Shown piece by piece: positions 1 through 9,800 of a stretch of 16,264 bases of DNA (its first letter is position 1; each line of letters starts with the position of its first letter). The notes beneath the pieces are model-generated. The model saw only the letters and a list, made by a program, of their open reading frames with translations. It ran no database searches and was not told where the DNA came from. The stretch comes from Planctomycetaceae bacterium (lineage in GTDB: Bacteria; Planctomycetota; Planctomycetia; Pirellulales; Pirellulaceae), in NCBI GenBank assembly GCA_018658605.1, contig JABHUV010000048.1, forward strand, positions 1 to 16,264, in the 5' to 3' direction. A program made the position numbers and the translations under genes.

Positions 1-643
1 CGTGTGGATTTAAGCCACAGATGCATAACCGCGGACTTTTGAACCCTAAGTGCAGCATGGCCTGATGTCCAATTTCAATCGTCTCGCGAATTCGTTCGAT
101 ATCAATTTTCGTCGCCGCGTCAAATAGACTGCAATGCGTCGTGACATGGACTACACACAACTGATCATTGACTAGCAGCATTCGCGAAGTGTCACGACCA
201 CACATATCTGCAATAAACTCGGTATGTCCGCAAAATCCTTTGCGACCAGTCGCCACGACCGCTTCCTTATTAATCGGAGCGGTCACAATGGCATTCGATT
301 TTCCATCGATACACAACTGAGTGGCAATCCGTACATAGTTTACCGCTGCTTCACCACACACGGCACTTACTTGAGCTACCGTGACATCAGCTCGGGAAAT
401 TTGTTGCGCGTCAAGCACGGCCACTCGACTATCATTTGCCAATTCATCAATATCGGTGATCACCTGATCCACTGTCAAACCGAATTGTTCGGCAAGTTCA
501 GCCACTTGCCAAGCTTCGCCTACGATGACCCAGCGAGCGAGTGCATGCAGCGACTCATCGGCACATGCTTTAACAGCGACCTCTGGCCCAATACCGGATG
601 GGTCGCCGATGGAAATCGTAAATACAGGTAACGGTTGATTCAT
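1..643 (-). CDS. pdxA: PdxA-family 4-hydroxythreonine-4-phosphate dehydrogenase, C-terminus outside window
   Basis: NAD-dependent metal enzyme family that oxidises and decarboxylates 4-phosphohydroxy-L-threonine in pyridoxal-phosphate synthesis. PdxA2 relatives act on four-carbon acid-sugar phosphates instead. The 214 visible codons start at ATG 643 (MNQPLPVFTISIGDPSG) and run off the left edge; the family is about 330 residues long. Visible motifs are GDPSGIGPE (13-21), APINKE (122-127), GHTEF (139-143), VTTHCSLFD (167-175) and GLNPH (210-214). H140/T141 match the substrate-binding His/Thr of E. coli PdxA, and H170 and H214 match two of the three metal-ligand histidines with near-identical spacing; the third lies beyond the edge. 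The gene begins 50 bp after the DUF1080 gene and is the last visible member of the minus-strand cluster. Family assignment is firm. PdxA versus PdxA2 is unresolved, and the sugar-acid-like context makes PdxA2 a real alternative. Confidence 0.93.
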   Translation of the reverse strand, partial: MNQPLPVFTISIGDPSGIGPEVAVKACADESLHALARWVIVGEAWQVAELAEQFGLTVDQVITDIDELANDSRVAVLDAQQISRADVTVAQVSAVCGEAAVNYVRIATQLCIDGKSNAIVTAPINKEAVVATGRKGFCGHTEFIADMCGRDTSRMLLVNDQLCVVHVTTHCSLFDAATKIDIERIRETIEIGHQAMLHLGFKSPRLCICGLNPH

Positions 644-693
644 CTTCGCAGTGGTGCCGACAATTCTATGCTATGTGGTTCAAACCAAATATT

Positions 694-1383
694 CTAATTG
701 GCTTGGGAGCGATTACGCCGCTGTTTTGCTCCGAGATTTGTGATTGTCATGCTCCGAAACCATGTTGGATTACCGTGTTCGGTAAGCATAATCAAACCAC
801 TACGGTTTTCACTAAACTTGCGGTGCTTGCTAAATTTACTCTCATCGACTCGCGCCTGCCAGTCTCTTGACCCAATACGACCATCAACTACCAATACACC
901 GTTTAAAAAATGTTGAACATGGTTCCCTTTGACTTTAATTCGGCTTTCATTCCATTGCTCCGCAGGATTCTGCACGAACTCACCTGTCGGTTCCCAAATC
1001 GCATACAGTGAACCGGTCGCATTCTTGGAGTGCTTACCATACTTGTTCTGCGGGTCATCTAAAATTTGATATTCACAACCCAATGCCGAGTTGCCGTAAT
1101 TTCGTACGCGATATTTAATTCCACTGTTGCCTGCAGCGGTAATTTTCCACTGCCACGTTAATTCGAAATCGCGATACGTTTCCTTCGTGAATAATGAACC
1201 CGACCCGCGACCGTCGCACTTGAGTGCTCCATCTTCAAAACTCCAACCAGTCGTTACACTCTTTCCTTGAGCGGTAACCCAGTGGTCAAGTTTTCCATCT
1301 TCAAGTAAGTCCACGGTCTGTGCAGTTGCCGGAGTCGCCAACGTAAACAATATACAAAGCGAAAACAAAATCTGACGTTTCAT
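694..1383 (-). CDS. Secreted DUF1080 (3-keto-disaccharide hydrolase-like) protein
   Basis: A 229-residue exported protein. Residues 1-21 form a signal peptide (basic MKR, hydrophobic core, cleavage after ATPATA). The rest is one DUF1080 domain, a concanavalin-like beta-sandwich very abundant in planctomycetes and annotated as 3-keto-disaccharide hydrolase. Supporting features are an opening LLEDGKLDHW segment, GNSGIKYR (about 105-112), EYQILDD and a C-terminal LTEHGNPTWFRSM segment typical of the family's final strands. It therefore probably binds or cleaves a glycan in the periplasm. ATG 1383 is preceded by a weak AGGT. It lies 50 bp upstream of pdxA and 148 bp downstream of the LarA-like gene, so it may be read from the same transcript or from a promoter in the AT-rich gap. 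The fold and location are well supported; the substrate is not known, and a purely carbohydrate-binding role is possible. Confidence 0.88.
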   Translation of the reverse strand: MKRQILFSLCILFTLATPATAQTVDLLEDGKLDHWVTAQGKSVTTGWSFEDGALKCDGRGSGSLFTKETYRDFELTWQWKITAAGNSGIKYRVRNYGNSALGCEYQILDDPQNKYGKHSKNATGSLYAIWEPTGEFVQNPAEQWNESRIKVKGNHVQHFLNGVLVVDGRIGSRDWQARVDESKFSKHRKFSENRSGLIMLTEHGNPTWFRSMTITNLGAKQRRNRSQAN

Positions 1384-1434
1384 AGTTAAGACCTAATTAA
1401 TATTTTTTCTGTAAGGGAATAAACTTGGTTACGA

Positions 1435-1509
1435 TTATTTGTTTATTAGAAACGCTGCAATCGGTGTTGTGTTACCGGTGCAGTACTTTTTATACACTGG
1501 GTTTGCCAT
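1435..1509 (-). CDS. Possible 24-residue small ORF between the LarA-like and DUF1080 genes
   Basis: The 148-bp gap between the two larger genes contains ATG 1509 to TAA 1435 on the same strand. It starts MANPVYKKYC and ends AAFLINK. A good Shine-Dalgarno match (GAGAGG) lies nine bases before the ATG, better than that of the DUF1080 gene. The product is mildly basic with one cysteine. No homology is recognised. It could be a translated small protein, a leader peptide coupling translation to DUF1080, or a chance ORF; an ORF this short can arise by chance. Confidence 0.25.
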   Translation of the reverse strand: MANPVYKKYCTGNTTPIAAFLINK

Positions 1510-1531
1510 TTTACGTATCCTCTCGCATGTT

Positions 1532-2803
1532 TTAAATGCGGCTCTTATGTGCCCATAACCCTAATGCCGGATTGCTCACATAATAAAAGCGTTCGCCTGC
1601 ATCCGTTTCATGCCAACCGTTCTGCCGCTCGTCGATTTTGTACCGTCCTAGCATCTCATCCAAATCGCCGTAAGCGTAGCCAACTCCCTCAATTTCTTCT
1701 TGCGTCAACTCACCTGGGCAATAAGTGATTTTGAATCGGTTTTCGGAAGATCCGTGCATCAGATGGGCTACTGCGGAAAGATTGTTCTGTAAATCTTCAT
1801 TGTCATCCATGAACTTCATAATTTCCGGAGTTGTACGATAACCGTATTTTCTGATCAACGCATCTATTTGTGAGTCCTCACCAAACGTCTTAACTTTAGG
1901 AGCCAGCACAATCAGTTCCCCGCCATCGGCAATCGCCATTCTCGTTCGGTAGATTGCTTTATTGCCTAACCAGGTACTATGAAACTCCTGCGGATCCAAA
2001 TACACAACGACTTTATCAAATTCTTCGTCAAGCTGTTGGAAATTGACCGCTGCGGACAACTCACTCGCTTTTTCAAAACACTCTACGTCGTCCCCAATAA
2101 ACAATCCTCGGGTTACCAGATTTCCATCCCTATCGGATCCGACGACAGTCAACACATATACCAGCGGAAGATGTTGGCAAAAATTATCCTGAGCATAATT
2201 CAATATTTTTCGCAGCGGTGTGTCGGCCCGCCCCATCATCCGCTCCATCCCATAAGCCGCTCCAATAAAGTGGCTCTCATTAATTCCTTGAACACCCCCT
2301 GTGCCAACAAAAATATTCTTGTTGTAGTTTGCCATCCCGATAACTTCATGCGGCACAACTTGTCCAATCGAAAGAATCAAGTCATGACCGCCCTCAAACA
2401 CAAGTTTATTCATTTGAGCGGGCCACGGTTTTTCCCAAATGCCAGCAGTGACTTGACTCACAAATTCCGCGGGAACCTGTCCAACCGTCAACACATCGTC
2501 ACGCCAGCGGTGTTCGCGAAAAAGTTCATGAGGGACACCCTCAAACATCTTGTCCAATTGCCAAGCAGGCATCGGGACATGTGTTCCGAGTGCCGGCATA
2601 ATATCAACTAGTTTATCTTGATAATATTCGTAGGTCATACTCGTTAAAGCGCCAGCGCGACTATGGAAGCGAGTGAAATCTGGTGGTATTGCGAGAACCT
2701 TATTACGAGCGCCCAGCGTCTGAAACACTTGAACCAACACCGTTCGCATTTCATCAGCGGAAATAGAAGTCTCCGCTGATCCCTCACCGTAAAACAATGT
2801 CAT
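1532..2803 (-). CDS. LarA-family (DUF2088) nickel-pincer racemase/epimerase homologue
   Basis: A 423-residue cytoplasmic protein of the lactate-racemase family, which uses a nickel-pincer nucleotide cofactor to invert 2-hydroxy acids by hydride transfer. LarA hallmarks visible are PDFTR (D42, R45, matching D72/R75 of Lactiplantibacillus LarA), GTHVPM with H75 (H108 equivalent), and a block with H152, K162 and H178. The spacing of that block, +10 and +26, is exactly that of LarA H174, K184 and H200; the lysine is the cofactor attachment residue. The C-terminal half (GNKAIYRTR, then DGGELIVLAP) is family-like but diverges from the QxxK region of true LarA. ATG 2803 is preceded by GGAG at good distance. 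It starts 52 bp after the aldolase gene, so the two are probably co-transcribed. Known LarA homologues act on varied 2-hydroxy acids including sugar acids; lactate is unlikely to be the only candidate. Cofactor-making larB/C/E are not in the window. Confidence 0.87.
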   Translation of the reverse strand: MTLFYGEGSAETSISADEMRTVLVQVFQTLGARNKVLAIPPDFTRFHSRAGALTSMTYEYYQDKLVDIMPALGTHVPMPAWQLDKMFEGVPHELFREHRWRDDVLTVGQVPAEFVSQVTAGIWEKPWPAQMNKLVFEGGHDLILSIGQVVPHEVIGMANYNKNIFVGTGGVQGINESHFIGAAYGMERMMGRADTPLRKILNYAQDNFCQHLPLVYVLTVVGSDRDGNLVTRGLFIGDDVECFEKASELSAAVNFQQLDEEFDKVVVYLDPQEFHSTWLGNKAIYRTRMAIADGGELIVLAPKVKTFGEDSQIDALIRKYGYRTTPEIMKFMDDNEDLQNNLSAVAHLMHGSSENRFKITYCPGELTQEEIEGVGYAYGDLDEMLGRYKIDERQNGWHETDAGERFYYVSNPALGLWAHKSRI

Positions 2804-2855
2804 CCTTTAACTCCAAATTACTGCCAGTTCGTAAAGCGTTTACTCCAGCCACGAT

Positions 2856-3764
2856 CTAGACCCATTGCATCGCGCCGAGTGACTCGAGTGAACTAGCAAT
2901 TTCGTCAAGTTCGCCCGCCTGTAACGGTAACACCGGACTACGTACCGTTCCACAATCGATACCAACCAGTTTCATAACTTCCTTTGATGCGGCCAAAAAT
3001 CCATATTTTTGGAACACACGGATTATATCAACGCTCAAATTCTGCAATTCTAAGACTCGGCTCTGATCTCCAGTTTCAAACGCTGCAATAATTGCGTTGT
3101 AAAGTTTCGCGAACTGATTGTAGGTGGATCCAACCGCACCGCGGACACCGTAGGCCCAAGCCGATGACATTATCTCATCAAAACCAAATAAAATGTTGTA
3201 ACGCTCTGGAGCAATTCGCAATATATCTTGTAAATCAAACAAGCTATCATTCGTGAACTTTAGCCCGGCGAGATTAGGAAACTCCGTTTGACAGCGTTCT
3301 AGGAATTCGACCATCGACAATTCCACATGCGTCATGACGGGGATATCATAAAAGTAAAATGGCGTGTTGGGAGCAGCAGAGGATATCTCTCTAAGGTATC
3401 CGATTAAGACGTCAAGCGTCGGTGGTCTAAAGAAACAGGGGGCCATCGCTGCAATCGCGTCCGCTCCACGTGATTCTGCCTGTGCTGCGAGAGTCTGAGC
3501 ATTGCGGATGCAATTATCACCGACATGCACAACTACCGACAAATCTGTATCACTGGCGGCATCAAACCACGCACCTGCCAGTGCAATGCGTTCATCACAA
3601 GTCAAACTGTAACATTCACCCGTCGTTCCACCAACATAAACACCGCCACATTGCATTTCAATTAAACGATCCACTTGCTTAGATACAACACGCAGATTGA
3701 TATCACCAGTTGCGTCAAAAGGAGTATGCGCGGCGGGTAACAAGCCAGTTGGTTTTTTATTCAT
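2856..3764 (-). CDS. N-acetylneuraminate lyase-type aldolase (DHDPS/NAL family)
   Basis: A 302-residue class I aldolase of the dihydrodipicolinate synthase/N-acetylneuraminate lyase family, a (beta/alpha)8 barrel forming a Schiff base with a 2-keto acid. GGTTGE (45-50) is the carboxylate-binding loop, Y139 in FYFYDIP is the catalytic tyrosine, and K169 in GLKFTN is the Schiff-base lysine. GFDE (194-197) and S213 in GAVGSTYN (209-216) match, with the same internal spacing, the G189/D191/E192/S208 set that E. coli NanA uses to hold the sialic-acid glycerol tail. This favours sialate or a related long-chain 2-keto acid over lysine biosynthesis. The C-terminal QKYGFLAASKEVMKLVG segment also resembles animal NPL. 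It is the first gene of the minus-strand cluster; ATG 3764 has only a weak purine-rich site upstream. NAL-type assignment is likely; the exact substrate is inferred. Confidence 0.87.
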   Translation of the reverse strand: MNKKPTGLLPAAHTPFDATGDINLRVVSKQVDRLIEMQCGGVYVGGTTGECYSLTCDERIALAGAWFDAASDTDLSVVVHVGDNCIRNAQTLAAQAESRGADAIAAMAPCFFRPPTLDVLIGYLREISSAAPNTPFYFYDIPVMTHVELSMVEFLERCQTEFPNLAGLKFTNDSLFDLQDILRIAPERYNILFGFDEIMSSAWAYGVRGAVGSTYNQFAKLYNAIIAAFETGDQSRVLELQNLSVDIIRVFQKYGFLAASKEVMKLVGIDCGTVRSPVLPLQAGELDEIASSLESLGAMQWV

Positions 3765-3888
3765 GGTCTCAATTCTGTGATATTTATTAGAGTACTAATC
3801 AACCCTTTATAATCTCACAGATTGATGGCATTTGATAGAGCCCATGTGCACTCATTCACGCCTAGTCTCAAACGAAAACTCAAATTTT

Positions 3889-6800
3889 TCAATCGTCTTC
3901 CCAGCCTGCAATTTCATCTAGTTTTTGTTTAATCCAAGGCGCATATTTTTCACGGGTCATCATTGCGATCATCATGATCGCTCCGACAACAATAATCACG
4001 CCAAACACCCAAATCGTTCCTAGAATCGCGACCTTGGTCAACATGCCGCACAACGACAAAATCAAAAATCCGATTCCCAAATAAACGAACTGGCGAATTC
4101 GTATCAGCATACCCATGGCGATACCAAACAGTGACAGTATTGCTAGGACGGCGAGCATCAGTACACCTTCGGTACCACTTGCCCACTTCAATAGCATTTC
4201 ACTGGTAGAAGCAAGATAGATTGCCGAAACTGTCATGTAGCGAATTGTTGACAAACTCTCTTTTTTCAGGTCTCGCTGAAATATTTGCGCGACAATTAAT
4301 ACCGAAACCGCCGGTGGAATAAGCCAGATTTGTACATGTTCAAGCAACTCAAAATCCAGCCCTACAAACATCATCCACAAACTTGCGTTACCTGCTAGGG
4401 CCGCTAACAATGCATGTAGAAATGACCGCCGAAAAAAGGCTAGCATAACGTTCATTAACGCCGCACCCAAAAACAACAACTTGTAATCACCAAATAAGCC
4501 TTGACCGTCACCTTGGAATAAGACTAATCCGAGCAATGGCACGGCTGGTAACAGAAACGACGTATTGTAGATTGGCTCCGACAACACTCGAATTTTGGAC
4601 TGCCGCAGTACCTCAGATGCAATCGCACCGACAAACGCTAGTCCCATCAAAATAAACGGCCACCATTCGGTGAAGTCCCCAAACAATACCGGACGTGTTG
4701 TCCATAAATGAACAGCTAATAATAACGCCATCAGCTCTGCGCAATAGACGTAAATCTGGCGAGTATCATCCGCTAGTGCCAATGGATCATGATCAGGTTT
4801 AATCGCAATGATGATTAAGGCAACACCTAACATAACGATCGATGCCGCTGCCAACCATACTTCAATATGCGACAGACCCTGCGCATCACTGCGAAGAGCA
4901 AAATTAACGCACAACATTACAACTAATGAAATACCCGCTGCGACAATTGCTTGCAGCTGTAGCCGTTTGATTTGTGCTGACCAATGTTTAAATTGTTGGG
5001 TGAGTTGCTGTGAAAATACAGCAAGAACCCCGCCCATGAACGACCCAGCGATAAAGACACGGCTGATACGTCGCAACCACGCTAAATTGGAACCGAGTGC
5101 TCCAACATCTGCCCAGAGAAAAATTAACAATGATGCTAGACATAAAGAACTAAACAAATCTCGACGATGGGTCGCTGTACGATCCCGTAACACTTCCATG
5201 CCAACGATCACTAATAAAGGAATGGTCATCGCAAGATAACGATGAACCATGTGTACAGATGGATCTAGAATGAATGTGCTCAAACAGGCACAACTACACA
5301 CGATAACACCAACGACCAACTGCACATGTGTAGCTAATGAACGGCCCTGAAGCAATCGTTGCTGAACATTGACGACACCCATTCTTGCAACCGCGGTAGA
5401 CACCACATCTTGGTACCGATAGACCAATCCCCATACAGCCAAATAACCTGCAATCGCATACAACACAATTAATCCTTGTAATTGCTGCCCTAGATTACTG
5501 CTCGACCCAAACCACATCGCTAACAACGTTGCCACTAAAGCAATGCCTAAGATATAGACGCTGCGAAACCAACTTGCGTAATCTGCATCACGACCATAAA
5601 TGAACAAACTGCTAAGAGGGATCAAGAAAATGACCCACTCCCACTGACCTACAAGCAGAGATTGGCTGTTAGATATTAAAGTACCGGTCATTAAGACGAA
5701 GATCGAACTTAGTGCCAACAGAATAACAGCAAGTGAGATATACGAACGCCCCGTTTCCGATAGGGTCGACGCAGGATGTAGCAGGGCACCAGCTAGCTTT
5801 CGTAGAGGCCCAGAGGAAACCCAAATTATCAACGCAATTACCGCCAAGGTAACAATTTCTATACGACCAAGTATGAAAACTTGAGCCGAGTCGTTAAAAA
5901 AGCTGTTGGCTAACTGGCCTTCTGGGTTTAATAACTTCAGATAACATATTGTCACCGTTATTAACGTTAGCGACGTGACCCAGACGATGGAATGCACATT
6001 CTGCAGAACTGCCAGTGTCATTACAAACAAAATAGTAATGGAGGCAAACATTCCAATCAGCAACCAATCCGAATATTGTTCAACAAACAACAACATCGAT
6101 GCAGCGATAAGTACGAGCACGCTAAGAATGTTTAGCGGAACAAAGAAACGATTTGCCCTAATATCTGCGTCTTGGTGAACGCCTTGTGAGGACGTCAGTC
6201 CACTTTGCCAACGTGGAACGAGCCGCCCGATCGCTGCAGTTAACCCCACCGCCAAGAAGAACCAACCGAGCATCTGAAAAAACAGGACATCACTAACCAC
6301 AACGTAATCTGATTTGAATTGCGTCGTTGATACTAAACTGTGTGCTACTAGAGCGTTGAAAGTCATCACGATCAAACACCACGTCCTGTCAGAATCGGAT
6401 TTTTCTTTGCGTGATGACGCTTGTGAGAATAGCAACGATGTACCGATCATCGCCAAACTGACGTAGGATCCAATCGAAGCAAACGCTGTCTGCCGCTCTA
6501 ACCAAAAAGATCCCGAGATTTGATGTTGCAGCACAAATCCATCGAGAACAGCGACGACCATGTAAAGTGCCAACGACACCCAGGAGAACACAAACAACCA
6601 GCGACTCGCATTGCCACTCTTAAATAACTCCGTCCGCCAATCAAGCCGTACGACATCATCCGCTTGCTGCTGACTAGTTACCCAACGTCGCAAACCACTC
6701 CACACAATTCCATAGAGGGCCATCCCGACGAGTAGCCATTGGGCCCCGTCCACCACTTCGCTGAAATTCGCTGGATGATCATCTGTCCAAACTCCGATCA

Positions 6801-9800
6801 AGCCAAAGAACATCCAGGCGACCTGCCAAAACAAAAATCCTAAGAGGATAAAGGCGTCGCGGCGAGCCCGAATCGCATAGATCCAGGCCGTTACCATCAA
6901 CAATAACAGTGGACCGGCAAATGCCCATTCTGGGAAACTTTCAAAGATCGGCTCCCCACCGGACATCAATATTTGGTCTGAAATAGAGTGCAGATTTACG
7001 CTCGACAAACGGAGATCTACGACGTGGATATAATGCACAATTGTCAGGAAGACCACAGGTAACGCAGCTGATAATAAAGAGAGCATTCGCAACATGTTCC
7101 AGGTAGCCTTTGCCTCCTCGCCGCTCGATTTATCATCCTGATTGTCCATAAACCGAGGGAACATCGCCTGCAGCCTGCGCCACCAAACGAAGTCCGTACA
7201 TACAATCAACGCAATAATCAATCCGAAGATACCATAGCCCCATCTCAGAAAATGATGCAGCGCCTGAGCCTTCACACCCGCATCTTCAACATATCCGCGT
7301 ATTAAATCATCACCTACTAAAATTGGCAGAGCGCTGAAAACCAATAGCCCACAGATACTTGATACGCGACGGTGTCGATCCGGGATAACAATTGCCCAGC
7401 CAATCAGCGTGGTAAACCACAGAACCCAATCCCAAGAGTTGATACTGTAACCAACGTTCGCTGACAGCGCATCGAGAATGGCTGAATTGACATATGTCAT
7501 ATGCAGCGGTTCAATCAACGAAGTCAGCCAAAACAAATACATCGCTATGGAAGCAAATACTTGCACCACAAAATCGACGTACATCATGTCAGTCAAAACA
7601 AACTTCTTGAGCAGGGAAGACTGCTGGCAATGCTTACGGATAATGACCCAAAAAATCATGCCCGCCGAAATCGCAATTAATTGTGCGCGGAGATGATCCA
7701 TCGAGGTCAATATAAATTCTTCTTGCCGAATAAACATTGCGGCGGTAACCGCCATGGCAACGGTCAGCATGCCTTGGATTTGCACGAACATCCAAGTCCA
7801 ATCTGTGACGTAACACAAAGCGATGACGACAATACCGACGGTGAGAATTAGAGAATGCCCCAAAGAAGATTGATACACTCCCGCGGCGAGATAAAGATGG
7901 CTTACTGTAAAAATTACGGTTAAAACGTACCAGAACATACCACTGCCAATCAGATTAAGGTACGCGATACCTCGGTAACTCTCATTAAGGTTACCGAACC
8001 GTCGATACCTCAAAATACACATGCTGACGAGCAAGGCAATCGAACTAATGAACATACCTAGAGAGATAATTCCGAATTTATCAATCGCCACTAGGTTGTT
8101 CCAGCTCGGCCAACATTGTGTATTGACTGCTTTGAGCCAGCACACAAACAATAGCCCTAGCGATGCCAAACTGATTAAGCGGTTATCTGTTCTTGTCGTC
8201 GCAAATAGCAACCCAGCGGTATATGTGGCAAACACTATCAGTGTTAAATCCGTGGCCGGTTGTTCAAGATAGAAAATTGAACAGACACCAGCGACAAACA
8301 AACCAAGTGCCGCTAATAACAACGACCCGAAGACGCCCGCATTAGCTAAAGGTACAGCTGAAGTACCTTTCTGATTGTTGTTATCTGTATTAGCCGATGT
8401 GTCATTAGAGCGACTTTCACGATGGTCAAGTAAGAAACCAAATTCGAACGTAGTCAAGCTCGTAACGGTCGCCATAACACGTGTTACGATAGATTTCGAT
8501 GCCGCACTTAAATCAGATACTGTATCACCGGCTTCGTCAGCGGTCGCTTGTAGGTGATGATAGATCAATGTCCCAATTGCAATCGCGGACAATATTAGTG
8601 GGTGGTAACCGTGAAAGAACAAATCCAGTAGTTGTTTGCTAGTAAATTCAACGATACCCGAGGCGTCAAGTTTCACAAACAAACACCAAGCGGCAAAAGC
8701 AGTGCATAGTGTTGCAGAGATAGCTAAGAATGGTAGTCGGCTTACTTTCGCAAATACGTAGGACAATGCCGCAGCCACAAAGGATGTTATTAACATGGCA
8801 TTAATATTGGGGACTGCCATAAAGAACCCACCGATGATCCCCATCACGCCTGTCACAGCCATCCACGAGCCGACCATTTTCAAGCGGAGTGATTTTTGAT
8901 CTTGTAAACGACGGTTGATCAAGGCACCTGAAGAAACCACCATGAAGCAAATTATGATGAAGGGCGTAGCAAGTTGTTGCGCTAAGTTGATGGCAAATTC
9001 AGACGAGTCGACTTTCGAGAACAATACTGCAATACAAGCCCCGAGTGAAAAAACACCAAGAGAAAGAACTCGCAATAAACTGATCACATCCTCCTTGCTG
9101 ACCTGTGCCGACTTCCGGAAATGACGATGCTCTGCCAGAATTGCGAAACTGACTAATGCCAGCGGTGCCATTAGCAATCCCGTAACCAACATCACCGAAT
9201 CCGTTGCGGACCCGCCCATTACCAATTTGATGATGATCTGGAAGAATGCCGGTCCCAAAACAGCTAGGATAATGGGCCAAAACCGAGCGGGGGAGAGGAC
9301 TTTCGCACTGTAGTAACTCATCGTGCTGAACCCAACAACGCCGATCAAAACGGCCAAGTAGAAAAGCATCCCTTCGGTATTCGGTGATGTTTCATTTAAA
9401 GACGCTGCTAGCACATTCAACGGTATTAACAGATTAGCAATATATAAAATGACTCGGCTAGATGATGCCAAGTTCCATTTTCGGTAGGAATAGATGCCGA
9501 GTAAATGAAACAGAGCGACAATCGTCATGAACACTGCGGAGGGAAGATAAGCGATTTCATCTTTGAATTGTTGATTTAACGTAACTACTAAACCAACCGA
9601 ACCAAACACAATCAGCAAGCCACTGATGAACTCGCCAACTTTAATATTGCTCTCATCCATAAACGCCCGCAATATGTCTGAAAGTTTGCGAGCCGGCGGA
9701 ACCGGTGGTGGGGGAATGGGAGCTGCCGGTTTTGTCGACTCAACAGCAATGCGTGTCACACTTGATGGCACTGCCTGTGGTATACCAGGCCGCGCCGATG

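Noticed and set aside
224..631. 135-codon plus-strand ORF
   Set aside because: Antisense to the PdxA-family gene, which has catalytic motifs in order on the other strand.
1979..2611. 210-codon plus-strand ORF
   Set aside because: Lies wholly antisense to the LarA-like gene, whose family motifs are clear; its own product has no recognisable domain and low-complexity composition.
3765..3888. Possible sigma-54 promoter or terminator upstream of the aldolase gene
   Set aside because: GG and GC dinucleotides are 11-12 bases apart rather than 10, and the only dyad (GAAAA/TTTTC near 3874-3890) is AT-rich and overlaps a stop codon.
4808..5239. 143-codon plus-strand ORF and several similar ones up to 9994
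   Set aside because: Antisense shadows of the giant membrane-protein gene; hydrophobic codons read in reverse leave long open frames.
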